Part shown: positions 7,924 through 16,203 of the stretch, piece after piece
Layout of the letters: each line of letters opens with the position of its first letter
Position numbering within the stretch: the stretch's first letter is position 1
Assembly: GCA_023475235.1 (NCBI GenBank)
Contig: JAMCWG010000161.1
Coordinates: forward strand, 1-39,745
Source: Chloroflexota bacterium
GTDB taxonomy: Bacteria; Chloroflexota; UBA6077; FW602-bin22; JAMCWG01
DNA: 39,745 nt
Reading direction: 5' to 3'
Program-made: the position numbers and the translations under genes
The notes under the pieces: model-generated
Seen by the model: only the letters and a program-made list of their open reading frames with translations
The model's database searches: none
Told to the model about the DNA's origin: nothing

Positions 7924-8597
7924 CGATTGCTGCCTCCTTTTTGCATGGGATAAATGCTGTCTATGTCTGACTCTTTCAGAGGTTGCCCAACGTGCCAGGC
8001 GATATGGCTCGTCCAGATCCCCAGCGCCATTTGCCCGGCATCTGACTCCATCTCAAAATAGACGTTGTCGCCGGCATTCGAGCTGATATCTCGCCAGACT
8101 TCCTGGGTCAAGGGCTTGCCGCTGACATTCGCCGTGAACGTGCCTGTGCTCTTCACCCGGAAATCGGTACCGCCGTGATTATAGTACACCGGCTGCGACC
8201 CGGACACCCCTTCCCGGACCCGCTGCTCGAAGGTCTTCAGGATGCCTTCATCGCCGGTGAGCTCCTCGAAAGCTGCCGAGCCTTGATGGAGCACCTCCGG
8301 CCGATCGTATATGGAATTGCCATCCGGCGCCACTTCTATGAGCCGCCCATTGCTCAAGAGTGCCCACTGCCATCCTGTCTTGCGCGAGCCTACCTCCTCG
8401 CTGCAACGCAGGACGTTGTCCACCAGGCAGTTCTCTCCATCCCAGAACGCGATGCCGTCGCCCGGCTCCAGATCGGCCACGGTCTTTGAAACTGGACCCA
8501 GATCCTCTTTCGGCCTGCCCGCTTGTCTCATCTTGAGCAAATAATAGGCCAGGGCCCCCAGTGCAATGAGCACGACCAGCAACAATAGCTGCTCCAC
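7920..8597 (-). CDS. DUF4178 domain protein with N-terminal membrane anchor
   Basis: 225 residues. Residues 1-20 are a hydrophobic anchor (EQLLLLVVLIALGALAYYLL). The rest is soluble and resembles DUF4178: LEPGDGIAFWDGENCLVDNVLRC, then WQWALLSNGRLIEVAPDG, a pattern repeated weakly further on. GTG at 8597 is chosen because GGAGGA stands 4-5 nt upstream; this places it just after the stop of the methyltransferase gene (8609). The 3' end overlaps the DUF350 start. DUF4178 proteins commonly sit with PspA and DUF350 and are thought to belong to the same membrane-maintenance system. The biochemical activity is not known. Confidence 0.82.
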   Translation of the reverse strand: MEQLLLLVVLIALGALAYYLLKMRQAGRPKEDLGPVSKTVADLEPGDGIAFWDGENCLVDNVLRCSEEVGSRKTGWQWALLSNGRLIEVAPDGNSIYDRPEVLHQGSAAFEELTGDEGILKTFEQRVREGVSGSQPVYYNHGGTDFRVKSTGTFTANVSGKPLTQEVWRDISSNAGDNVYFEMESDAGQMALGIWTSHIAWHVGQPLKESDIDSIYPMQKGGSNR

Positions 8598-8608
8598 TGC
8601 TTCCTCCG

Positions 8609-9322
8609 CTAGAAAATGTACGGGACGAGTGCCCAGGTCCGTCGCCGGTAGCTGCGGTACTCTGGCAGCCCTTCCGTGAGGACTTTTTCCTCGTAGTCCA
8701 GCCGCAACATCTGGCTGCCAGCGAAGGCCAGGAACAGGCCCAGCGCAGATGGCGACAGCTTGACGGCGAGCAGCCCCAGGCCAATCACAAATCCGGCCAG
8801 ATATAGCGGATGGCGGACCCAACGGTAGGGTCCCGTCGCGACCAGCCGGCGCGCCTCGGGCACCAAGCTAAAGGCCGTGCCCAGGTGCCACATAGCCCAG
8901 AACGAAAATGCCAGGCCTGCCAGCCCGGTCACAACCGCCAGCGTTTCCAGGTCAGGGAATGTCAGCGGCAGCAGAGACAGAGGGGTGAGCAGGTTCGCCC
9001 CCAGCAGTGCAACGGTCTGCGACCACCAATCGCCGCGCCGCAAGGGTGCCGCCGGTCCCCGCCGCACGTAGGCGGCAATGATGAGCGTCAGGTACGCCAC
9101 TGTGAGAAGGCTCAACCCGAGAGCCAGCGGATCAGCCAGCAAAGCGCCGGGGGTCAGTGGACCGGCCGGGAGGTTATCTTGATAGGAGTCCCATACCTCC
9201 CACGCGATGAGGCACACGAAATAGACGATGGGGATGCTGTGCTTCGCCCAGGCCAGCCAGGAAGGCGGTGTGGATGCCCCGCTGGCTTCTGTCAGGCGAT
9301 GGCCTGCCCAATCCAGCCTCAT
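8609..9322 (-). CDS. Isoprenylcysteine carboxyl methyltransferase (ICMT)/PEMT-like membrane methyltransferase
   Basis: 237 residues with five or six hydrophobic segments. The C-terminal half has the ICMT/phospholipid-methyltransferase signature: LVPEARRLVATGPYRWVRHPLYLAGFV, then RLDYEEKVLTEGLPEYRSYRRRTWALVPYIF. The RHPxY and EE motifs form the SAM- and substrate-binding face in this superfamily. The bacterial substrate is unknown; lipids, isoprenoids or small hydrophobic acids are possible. The start overlaps the stop of the lipoprotein gene by 4 bp (ATGA), so it is coupled to it. A second ICMT-like gene lies at 11838 on the other strand, only distantly similar. Confidence 0.85.
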   Translation of the reverse strand: MRLDWAGHRLTEASGASTPPSWLAWAKHSIPIVYFVCLIAWEVWDSYQDNLPAGPLTPGALLADPLALGLSLLTVAYLTLIIAAYVRRGPAAPLRRGDWWSQTVALLGANLLTPLSLLPLTFPDLETLAVVTGLAGLAFSFWAMWHLGTAFSLVPEARRLVATGPYRWVRHPLYLAGFVIGLGLLAVKLSPSALGLFLAFAGSQMLRLDYEEKVLTEGLPEYRSYRRRTWALVPYIF

Positions 9323-10140
9323 TTTCCACCGCCGCGTCCGCCCCCGCCGGAGCGCCCTCCGCTGGAGCGGCCGCTAGACCCGCTGCTTTTCCCCGAGCTG
9401 CTGCTGCTCTTTCCGGAGCCGCCGCCCACCTTCGGGCTCCCGGTGGTGCCGCCCTTCGACGAGTAGCTGCTGCCACCGGACTTGAATCCACCCTTTTCGG
9501 ACGCGGCGGCGCCCGACCCGGTGCCGCCGCTCTGACCGGCCGTCGTGCCCGACTTGCCGCTGGCCGCCGTACCCGCGCCGGTACCCTCGCTCTTGCCACT
9601 GACCGCATTCGGGGCAGGGCTGACTTTTCCATAGTCCGGGGCTGATGGCTTGTTGTTAGTGATGCTGCCCTGCAGGGTGTCGTCCCTGCCGAATGTGTCG
9701 GCTGGAGGATAATGATACGTCGGGGTATGCGGATCGGTGGGCGGTGAGCCGGCATACGGCTGGTTGCTCGGCCCGGTCATTCTGCCCACCATAGCCCCCG
9801 CCATGAACGGGAACCACGGGCTACTGTAGGAGCCGTGCCGGTCCTCTGCCTGGACGGCGATGGGGTCATCGGACGACAGATGGAGGATAGGCTCCTTGCC
9901 CTGCATCTCAAGGTAGGTGCGCGTGTCCCCCATCATCTTGAGGTCCTCTTTCGAGGCCCGATGGATGGACTTGTCTTTGTCTATCCAGTAGAACGAGTAA
10001 TCCTGGCCATCATAGGTTATGGATTTGGGCTGAATCGCGTATTCGCCCGGCTGCTTGGGCAGGCCACTATCACCGCACGCGACCAGCAGCAAAGCCAGGG
10101 CTGCCAGCATCGCGACCAGGAGCCACCGCTTGTCCAACAT
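9319..10140 (-). CDS. Lipoprotein with a Ser/Gly-rich low-complexity tail
   Basis: 273 residues. The N-terminus is a type II signal peptide with lipobox (LLVACG, C22), so it is anchored on the outer face of the membrane. Residues about 25-110 look folded (YAIQPKSITYDGQDYSFYWIDKDKSIHRASKEDLKMMG). From about residue 125 the sequence turns to Pro/Ser/Gly, and the last 100 or so residues are a repetitive Gly/Ser/Lys stretch ending GGGGRGGGK. I do not recognise the folded part. ATG at 10140 has GAGGAAGGG upstream, and it is the first gene after the promoter at 10197-10225. As leader of the pspA unit it may sense or contact the outside; this is inference. Confidence 0.85.
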   Translation of the reverse strand: MLDKRWLLVAMLAALALLLVACGDSGLPKQPGEYAIQPKSITYDGQDYSFYWIDKDKSIHRASKEDLKMMGDTRTYLEMQGKEPILHLSSDDPIAVQAEDRHGSYSSPWFPFMAGAMVGRMTGPSNQPYAGSPPTDPHTPTYHYPPADTFGRDDTLQGSITNNKPSAPDYGKVSPAPNAVSGKSEGTGAGTAASGKSGTTAGQSGGTGSGAAASEKGGFKSGGSSYSSKGGTTGSPKVGGGSGKSSSSSGKSSGSSGRSSGGRSGGGGRGGGK

Positions 10141-10196
10141 ACGCCCTTCCTCTACTAGCTGGTATGGGGCCACAATGTGTTTACACCAATGACACT

Positions 10197-10225
10197 ATAC
10201 TATCGGTTTGGGCGCGACTAGTCAA
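10197..10225 (-). promoter_or_regulatory. Promoter of the lipoprotein-pspA operon
   Basis: Minus-strand -35 TTGACT (10220-10225), a 17-nt spacer and -10 TAGTAT (10197-10202). It lies 57 bp before the ATG at 10140. No sigma-54 site or clear operator was seen. Confidence 0.7.
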
Positions 10226-10270
10226 TTGGTCCGCGGGCTCGACAGGGTCTTTCGATTGTTTATCGTGCGC

Positions 10271-10359
10271 AGGGGCTGACACGCGTGTCTCCCCAAATGT
10301 AGGGGCCGACCCGCGTGTCGGCCCCGGAGAGTTGGGCGCACCCGCGTGTGCGCCCCTAC
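10271..10359. repeat. Cluster of three GC-rich imperfect palindromes (REP-like)
   Basis: Three tandem units at about 10272-10294, 10299-10325 and 10331-10359. Each has a GGGG(C) arm, an ACxCGCGTGT centre and a (G)CCCC arm; the second is nearly perfect. They share the flank GTAGGGGC / GCCCCTAC with a perfect palindrome at 31653-31680. The gap between the lipoprotein promoter and the HD-GYP gene (10226-10458) holds nothing else that I can see. Confidence 0.7.
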
Positions 10360-10458
10360 GAAAGCACGCTCGCTCTCGATAACCGAAAGACCTTGGTGGG
10401 CTCGATTCCCTCGGCCTGGCCTCGCGATGGTCTGCAGGCGCCTCGACGAAGCGCGGTA

Positions 10459-11430
10459 TCACCTTCGCCCAACGGCGCTGACTTTCGACGGCTCGCCGAG
10501 AAGGCGGATCAAGTGGGCGCACAGGAGCGCGTCCCGCTCCCCCAGCGCCTGCTCTTTCAATATCGATAACGCCTGATACGGGGTCAAAGCCAGCCTGTAC
10601 GGCCGCTGGCCAGTCAATGCATCATAGGAATCGACCAGCGCCACAATCACGGAGAACAGATGCAGGTCCTCTCCCCGGAGGCCCATCGGATACCCCGACC
10701 CGTCCAGTCGTTCGTGGTGCTGAATGACGATGGTCGGCACGATTTCCGGCAGTCTCACCATCGAGCGCAGCGTCTCGGCCCCCCATAGGGGGTGCTGATG
10801 TATGATGTCCCATTCGTCGCCGGAGAGCGGCCCCGGCTTGTTCAGCACTTCCTTGGGCACCTTGATTTTGCCCGTATCGTGAAGTATTGCGCCGAGCCCT
10901 AGGTTCTGAAGGTCCTTATGATCGACGATGCCGATGAACCTGCCCAGCGCCAGAGCATACGTCGCCACGTTCACGGCGTGGCTGTACACCGAGAAATCGT
11001 GGTGCATCACAGAGAGCAGCGCGGCGAAGCCGGCCCGGCTCTGTGCAAGATAGCTGGCAGTTACCTCTACCAGCTCCTGCACCTCGGGCAGCGAATCTTC
11101 GGAGAACGTGCTGGCCATCGTCCGCTCGGCAATCGCAGTGGCCGACCCGTACAGCAGCGTCGACTTAGTCGCGGGGGGCACCTCCTGGTCAGGGAGAGAA
11201 AGGAGAGACATCAGATGCTGTCTTGAGCCGGCGTCGACACCCACGGGAATCCAAAGGCACGTCACCCCGCTCGCCAGCAAACGTTCGCAGTCCTCCATCC
11301 CAAACGGCAGCGAGGCCGCCCGGTAGAGGACGTACCTTCCCCCCTCGTTGATATAGAGCTCAGGAGCGAAGGACAGGTCCGTACGAAGATCCCAAAGATC
11401 GAGAGGAACATAGGCTGTGCCGTCGGCCAT
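10459..11430 (-). CDS. HD-GYP domain protein (putative cyclic-di-GMP phosphodiesterase)
   Basis: 323 residues. The N-terminal 130 or so residues are unassigned (no receiver or PAS motif). The C-terminal HD-GYP domain spans about 140-320 and has HDTGK (184-188), KVPKEVLNKPG and the signature HHERLDGSGYP (238-248), all metal- and substrate-binding parts intact. HD-GYP enzymes hydrolyse c-di-GMP (some cGAMP) to linear dinucleotides or mononucleotides. ATG at 11430 is preferred, with GAGGG 10 nt upstream; an earlier TTG lacks an RBS. It is transcribed alone, with a candidate promoter at 11514-11541. Nearness to the Tad pilus locus suggests a link to surface behaviour, but there is no direct evidence. 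Confidence 0.9.
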   Translation of the reverse strand: MADGTAYVPLDLWDLRTDLSFAPELYINEGGRYVLYRAASLPFGMEDCERLLASGVTCLWIPVGVDAGSRQHLMSLLSLPDQEVPPATKSTLLYGSATAIAERTMASTFSEDSLPEVQELVEVTASYLAQSRAGFAALLSVMHHDFSVYSHAVNVATYALALGRFIGIVDHKDLQNLGLGAILHDTGKIKVPKEVLNKPGPLSGDEWDIIHQHPLWGAETLRSMVRLPEIVPTIVIQHHERLDGSGYPMGLRGEDLHLFSVIVALVDSYDALTGQRPYRLALTPYQALSILKEQALGERDALLCAHLIRLLGEPSKVSAVGRR

Positions 11431-11513
11431 AGCTGCGAGACCCTCTTGACCATGTGATCTGTGCAATGAGGACCCGCTTCACGCCGAATCGCCGGTCCCA
11501 ATTGCTGACCCCA

Positions 11514-11541
11514 ATAATAGCACCTTTTCACGATCCGGCAA
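11514..11541 (-). promoter_or_regulatory. Candidate promoter of the HD-GYP gene
   Basis: Minus-strand -35 TTGCCG (11536-11541), a 16-nt spacer and -10 TATTAT (11514-11519), with TGC before the -10 as in extended -10 promoters. It lies about 85 bp before the ATG at 11430. Confidence 0.6.
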
Positions 11542-11601
11542 GAGCATAAGCTAGCATTCGAGATGGCGCGGCGGCCCGATGAGATTTCATCGGCCCTTAG
11601 C

Positions 11602-11630
11602 TTGACACGCCGGGGCAGCGCGGTCATGAT
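11602..11630 (+). promoter_or_regulatory. Candidate promoter of the second ICMT-like gene
   Basis: A perfect -35 TTGACA (11602-11607), a 17-nt spacer, and a weaker -10 CATGAT (11625-11630). The transcript would carry a leader of about 200 nt. Confidence 0.55.
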
Positions 11631-11636
11631 TAGTAT

Positions 11637-11837
11637 GAGAACTGCAAAATGCAGGATGTTGGCTCGCCTGTCGCGTGCGTGGATTTCTCCTGCATGCAGT
11701 CGAGCCCAGCAAATGCACCCTCGCTCCGCCTGGAGCGACCCGGACAGAGTTATGCAAGTCGCGATCCTGGTGGGGCGAAAGGGGCAGGGACGGCCACAGC
11801 CCTGCCTTTCTGCTCGAGGAGCGGACGGCTTCGGTCT
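11637..11837 (+). other. Untranslated leader with several hairpins, no known RNA family
   Basis: Between the promoter and the methyltransferase start there is no convincing coding sequence. Stems seen: TCGCTCC/GGAGCGA with a 4-nt loop near 11729-11746; GGCAGGG/CCCTGCC near 11787-11812, extendable by GAAA/TTTC; and a short GCTC/GAGC hairpin just before the gene. An ATG further upstream (11649) could read through in frame, but its peptide looks non-protein-like. I compared it by eye with c-di-GMP, SAM, SAH and cobalamin riboswitches and found no match. Confidence 0.35.
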
Positions 11838-12545
11838 ATGCTAACCAGCCATTCTTCCCCTGCCGGGCAACCCTTTAGGAAGGCCCTGCTCCACTTCGTC
11901 GGCGAGATGTTCCTGTCCCGCGTGTTTCCTGCCGGCGTGTTCGGGGCTGCCCTCTTGGCCAGACTGCAGGCATTTGTCCAGCGTCTTGCGGCGGAGATCG
12001 ACTACACCTCTCCGCTGACGCTTTCGGTCACGCTCCAACGCGGACTGACGATTGTCTTTCTTTCAATCGTGGTAGCTCTCTTCATCCTCAGGCGGCCGGT
12101 AATCGGCCCGCACAGCCCGCTGCCGGGCGCGCTGGTAGCCCTGGCCGGCACGTTTCTGCCGGCTATCCCGGTGGCGGCCACGCCCCGCGAGGATGACCTC
12201 ACGATAATGGCTTTGTCGAGCGCTTTGATGCTATTCGGCACCAGCCTCTCTATCGCGAGTCTGCTGGCGTTGGGTCGCTGTTTCGGCGTGCTGCCTGAGG
12301 CACGGGGTCTGGTCACGCGCGGGCCGTACGCTAGGATACGGCATCCGCTCTACCTGTCCGAGGCGGTCTCGCTCCTGGGGTTGGTCGTGGCGACGGCGTC
12401 TCCATTCATGGGGATGGTCTTCGCCCTGCACTGCGGCCTTCAGTACTGGCGTGCGCTCAATGAGGAGAAGGCGCTGCAGGACGCCTTCCCGGAGTACGAA
12501 GCGTACCGCCAGCGCACCGCCCGGTTTCTACCCGGGATACATTGA
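11838..12545 (+). CDS. ICMT/PEMT-like membrane methyltransferase (second copy)
   Basis: 235 residues with about six hydrophobic segments. Near the C-terminus are LPEARGLVTRGPYARIRHPLYLSEAVSL and ALNEEKALQDAFPEYEAYRQRTARFLPG, the SAM-binding and C-terminal motifs of the ICMT/phospholipid methyltransferase fold. ATG at 11838 is the first methionine after the structured leader. GAGGAG lies about 16 nt upstream, farther than usual, so ATG at 11907 cannot be excluded. It is a single gene, convergent with the last gene of the Tad locus (44-bp gap). The substrate is unknown. Confidence 0.78.
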   Translation: MLTSHSSPAGQPFRKALLHFVGEMFLSRVFPAGVFGAALLARLQAFVQRLAAEIDYTSPLTLSVTLQRGLTIVFLSIVVALFILRRPVIGPHSPLPGALVALAGTFLPAIPVAATPREDDLTIMALSSALMLFGTSLSIASLLALGRCFGVLPEARGLVTRGPYARIRHPLYLSEAVSLLGLVVATASPFMGMVFALHCGLQYWRALNEEKALQDAFPEYEAYRQRTARFLPGIH

Positions 12546-12588
12546 TTGCGCTGCAGCAGTCATAGGTGCTGGCTGCCGCCCCGCTTTC

Positions 12589-14229
12589 CTATGCCGTACC
12601 CTCTGCCTCAGGCCACCACCGAGCGCTCGCCCATCCCAGCAAAGTGCACAGCACCGCCACAGCGCCGAGGGCCGACACGGCAACCAGCGACTCCTGGGCC
12701 GGCGAGTACAGGCGCAAGCCAGCGCCTGCCCCGGCCACAGCCAACAGCAGCCAGAATACGGAGCCTGACTGCCGGGAGAGCAGCCCGTCGCTGACGAGCA
12801 GCAGTGTGGTGCCGACCAGCAGTGGAATGACGGCCAAGAGGTTGAAGTCGGGGAGGAATCCTGTCAACTGATAGACCAGAGGATAGAAGTCGAAGCTGGA
12901 GATAGGGAGGTCGGGGAGCGTCAGGACCGGCAATATCCCGGCCACTTCGTACTCGGCTAGGACCGTCCTGGGCGCTAGAATGAAGGCGAACCCGGCCGCT
13001 ATCCAGAGCAGCCCGAGCAGCAGGCTCGCCGTGCCGCCGGCATACCACATAGCCCTAACCATCGCCCTCATCCGATGGCCTCTCGCTTGCCCGCCCACGC
13101 GGCCGGGCAGCCGGGCCCGCTGGCCGGACCTGCTCTGCTCGCCATCGTACCGTTGCCGGGCCCACTCCAGGTCTGCCCTGGCCTTCTCGTTTTCGGGCTC
13201 TATGACCAGCGCCCGCTCGAGGCAGGCAATCAGCTCCGGCAAGTCCATCGCCGTTCTCGATTTCCACCGCCACGACTCGGAGCAATCCGGATGCAGGCCA
13301 GTGGCCACGACGAAGAATCCCCTCGCCACGTCTTCTTTTCCTTCATTCAAGGCTTTGATGCCCTGGCTCAGCAGGGCCTCCAACGAAGGCGCATACCCGG
13401 CGGAACGCCCACCGCCAGCCAGCGCCGGAAGCGCGGAGGCCGGCACGCAGGAGGGGTTGCCTGCCGTCCCGCTCCGGTCCGTAGTCCTGACGCCTTCGAC
13501 CTCCAGTGGAGGCCCCGAGAGACCCAGGACAGCCGCCCCCTCCCGATCGCCTGCATTGAAATCCCTCCACAGCCGGACCCCTTTATCGTGAAGCTCGATC
13601 TCCGTCTCTCGGGCGAAGCGGTCGCCAGCATTCCATTCACTTTCTCGCGGCCCCATACTCACACCCACCTCCATCGAGAGCCCGATATCGGCGTCCATCC
13701 CTGGCGCCACCTGCCCGGCAGGCTTGGGCCGCGCCAGAATCCCCGCCCCGAGCGCTAGAGCGGAGCGTGCACCCCGCGTGACGACCCTCTCGATGAAGAG
13801 GGTCGAGCCGGACAATCTGGACAGGAGAGCCTGCCACGACCATCGCAGGGCTGTCTTCACTGCCGGCATCGCTACCTCTCTGAGGACAACTCCGGCCCAC
13901 GTTTCCAGAGTGCGAAGAAGCCACTGGACCGACCTCCAGGCTTGCAGCGCCCCGTTCAACGCCAGCGCACCCACAAGCCCGACAAGGGACAGCAGAACCG
14001 CAAACTCGCGCTCCAGGTGATGCTGCCCGTCTCTGCCGATGGACGACCACGGACACTCGGGGTGCATCGCGGAAAGGCAATATCGGTCCTGCAGGCCGAG
14101 GTCGATGCGGACCCCTTCCTTCCAGAAGTAGCAGCGGTGGTGCTCGGTAGGCGCCGAGGTATGTACCTGATGGTCTCCAGCCAATCCCAGGTGACGGCAA
14201 GCCGGCCTTTCGATGCTCTTCTCCCGCAA
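12589..14229 (-). CDS. Membrane protein with N-terminal Cys/His motif, TPR-like repeats and C-terminal transmembrane bundle
   Basis: 546 residues, last gene of the Tad locus. TTG at 14229 follows GGAGG by about 9 nt and lies 29 bp after the tadC stop. Residues 10-60 contain C11, H13, C33, C51 and C59 in the arrangement C-R-H-L-G-L..HHRCY..RYCLS..ECP, probably a small metal- or cluster-binding module; I have seen this pattern in uncharacterised Chloroflexi membrane proteins. A transmembrane helix follows (about 76-96), then a long soluble middle, a TPR-like region (about 282-365; LLSQGIKALNEGKEDVARGFFVVATGLHPD and IACLERALVIEPENEKA), and four or so transmembrane helices from about 390. It stands where TadD, the TPR lipoprotein, often sits, so it may be a functional stand-in. 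Function otherwise unknown. Confidence 0.72.
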   Translation of the reverse strand: MREKSIERPACRHLGLAGDHQVHTSAPTEHHRCYFWKEGVRIDLGLQDRYCLSAMHPECPWSSIGRDGQHHLEREFAVLLSLVGLVGALALNGALQAWRSVQWLLRTLETWAGVVLREVAMPAVKTALRWSWQALLSRLSGSTLFIERVVTRGARSALALGAGILARPKPAGQVAPGMDADIGLSMEVGVSMGPRESEWNAGDRFARETEIELHDKGVRLWRDFNAGDREGAAVLGLSGPPLEVEGVRTTDRSGTAGNPSCVPASALPALAGGGRSAGYAPSLEALLSQGIKALNEGKEDVARGFFVVATGLHPDCSESWRWKSRTAMDLPELIACLERALVIEPENEKARADLEWARQRYDGEQSRSGQRARLPGRVGGQARGHRMRAMVRAMWYAGGTASLLLGLLWIAAGFAFILAPRTVLAEYEVAGILPVLTLPDLPISSFDFYPLVYQLTGFLPDFNLLAVIPLLVGTTLLLVSDGLLSRQSGSVFWLLLAVAGAGAGLRLYSPAQESLVAVSALGAVAVLCTLLGWASARWWPEAEGTA

Positions 14230-14258
14230 CGTCCCTACCTCCAGGGATTCGCCGTCTG

Positions 14259-15173
14259 CTATTTGAAGATGGCGGCTATTCTGAGGACAGCCGGTCCCAG
14301 GATCACGACGAACATCGTCGGCAGAATGAACAGGATCAAGGGCACCAGCATCTTGACCGGGGCCTGAATAGCCTGCTCCTGGGCACGCTGCTGCCGCCTC
14401 ACCCGCACGGCATCGGACTGCACGCGCAGCACGTTCCCGATGCTCGTCCCCATCTCCTCGGCCTGGATCAACGAAGCGACAACAGACTGAAGGTCGGCCA
14501 CCCCTGTTCGCTTGCTGACATCCCTGAGGGCCATCGCACGGTCCTTGCCCAGGCCCGTTTCCTGCAGCGCCCGGCCGAACTCGTCCGCCAGCGGCCCTTT
14601 GCTCCTCGCGACCACCCGGGCCAGCGCTGCCTCCAGCGTCAGCCCGGCCTCCACGGAGATGGTAATCAAGTCCAGGGCGTCGGGAAGCGTCTTCTCTATT
14701 TTCCGCTTCCTGGCTGACACCCGCAGTGACAGCCACATTCTGGGCAGCACGTAGACCGATAGCACCGCCAGGCACAGAGCGATGAGATAGTTGTCCCCCC
14801 GCATAGGGTTGCCCTGGCCCAGCGTGACCCCTGCCCCGTACAGCACCGGTACGCTCAGTCCAATGGCGAATGCCACGGTGAGGAAGGGGGCCGCCCTCAG
14901 CCCGTACGGGTTGCCCGCCAGCACCAACTGCTCTTCGGTCTTTTCTTTGATGCTGCCTGGGGTCAGAGCAGCGCCAATCCGGGCAAGGCTCCGCAGGACG
15001 GGGAAGATGACCCGTCGGGAGAATGGCAACGACAAGTCCCTGACCCTGTGCGAGCCTGGTCCATACCCGTATCTCTCGAGGCGACCTTCCGCGGTCTCGC
15101 CGTGCGGCCTGCCGACGGCCAGGACGAGCAGCACGACGCTGATGAACACCAGGAGCGAGACTATCACGACCAT
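14259..15173 (-). CDS. tadC: Tad pilus inner-membrane platform protein TadC
   Basis: 304 residues of the type II secretion F domain family. There is an N-terminal transmembrane helix, a cytoplasmic region, two more hydrophobic segments (about 95-145), the conserved KIEKTLPDALDLITISVEAGLTLEAALARV segment and ending helices (about 270-300). TadB and TadC form the membrane platform on which the CpaF ATPase works. GGAGGG precedes the ATG. It lies 49 bp after tadB and before the Cys-motif/TPR gene. Confidence 0.92.
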   Translation of the reverse strand: MVVIVSLLVFISVVLLVLAVGRPHGETAEGRLERYGYGPGSHRVRDLSLPFSRRVIFPVLRSLARIGAALTPGSIKEKTEEQLVLAGNPYGLRAAPFLTVAFAIGLSVPVLYGAGVTLGQGNPMRGDNYLIALCLAVLSVYVLPRMWLSLRVSARKRKIEKTLPDALDLITISVEAGLTLEAALARVVARSKGPLADEFGRALQETGLGKDRAMALRDVSKRTGVADLQSVVASLIQAEEMGTSIGNVLRVQSDAVRVRRQQRAQEQAIQAPVKMLVPLILFILPTMFVVILGPAVLRIAAIFK

Positions 15174-15222
15174 TTTCTGTTCCCTCCAGCTATCCAGCGA
15201 CGCGCTCAGCGGGGAGAGCGAT

Positions 15223-16203
15223 TCACACCTCGATGGCTGCCATCCGCCGAAGCACGATGAACCCCAGCACTTCCATAACTGCCGCCGCCGCCAGCATTAT
15301 CTGCCCGGTGGGATTGGTCAGCAGCTCCAGCAAGTAGCCGCGGTTGATGAAGGTCAGGGCGACCATCATGACTATAGGGAGAGCGCCGAGAATGTACGCC
15401 GATATTCTCACTTCGCCGGTGAGGGCGCGGATCTCGTTCTGCATCCGTATGCGATCGCGAATCGTGCGGGAGATGTTGATCAGTATCTCCGACAGGTTGC
15501 CGCCCGCCTGCCTCTGAATCAGCATAGCCGTGACGATGAGGTCCAGATCGTAGCTTCTAACCCGCTTGGTCAGGTTGACCAGCGCATCCTCGGCGCTGCT
15601 ACCGAGATTCATCTCTCCCAGGACCTGAGATATTTCCTCGGATATAGGAGCAGGCATCTCTTTTGAGACGAGCTCGAGGCCCTGGATGAAGCTGAAGCCG
15701 GCCTTCAACGAGTTAGCTATCATCGTGGTGGCATCCATCAATTGGTTGTTGAACTCTCTCACCCGCGTGCGCTCGCGATGCGAGACATAGAGCCTGGGCA
15801 GGTAGAAGCCCACCAGTGCGGCGAGCACAATGACCGGCAGCGACACGTCCATCATCAGCGGGAGCAACGCGAGGACCAGCGCGGCAAGCAGCCGAATGAG
15901 CAGGTATTCTCCCACTCTGAGCGAGAGGTTGGCCCGGGCCAGGTCCAGGGCCATCCCCTCGCCTAACCCGCTCCCTCGCAGGAGCTGGTCAAGCGCGCTG
16001 AACGAGCTCAAGCTACGGTCGCGCAGCACACCCCCGGTGCCCGGGGCGAGCGCCTCGGCAGCCGCTCTGCTGCTCAGAGTGTCGTACCGCTGCAGCCGCT
16101 CCGAGATCAGTTGCCGTCTTCTGCTCAGGTCATAAACGCCGACCAGGAACAACATAACGCTGAGGAAAGTCGCACCAAGAGCAACTATTACCGGCGGTTC
16201 CAT
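15223..16203 (-). CDS. tadB: Tad pilus inner-membrane platform protein TadB
   Basis: 326 residues, T2SS F domain. Transmembrane segments lie at about 5-25 and 105-150 and at the C-terminus; the conserved [33 protein letters not shown] core is present. The start ATG at 16203 overlaps the end of cpaF by 16 bp, with GGAGGG upstream, so translation is probably coupled. It pairs with TadC as the pilus assembly platform. Confidence 0.93.
   Translation of the reverse strand: MEPPVIVALGATFLSVMLFLVGVYDLSRRRQLISERLQRYDTLSSRAAAEALAPGTGGVLRDRSLSSFSALDQLLRGSGLGEGMALDLARANLSLRVGEYLLIRLLAALVLALLPLMMDVSLPVIVLAALVGFYLPRLYVSHRERTRVREFNNQLMDATTMIANSLKAGFSFIQGLELVSKEMPAPISEEISQVLGEMNLGSSAEDALVNLTKRVRSYDLDLIVTAMLIQRQAGGNLSEILINISRTIRDRIRMQNEIRALTGEVRISAYILGALPIVMMVALTFINRGYLLELLTNPTGQIMLAAAAVMEVLGFIVLRRMAAIEV

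Noticed and set aside
11637-11837. c-di-GMP, SAM, SAH or cobalamin riboswitch
   Set aside because: Conserved cores (for example the GCAAAGCC/GGCAAACC pair of GEMM-I) do not line up; only generic stems are present.
14230-14775. N-terminal extension of the Cys-motif/TPR gene to an ATG at 14775
   Set aside because: The extra 182 codons lie in another frame of tadC and look random; TTG 14229 has GGAGG and gives the conserved Cys motif right away.
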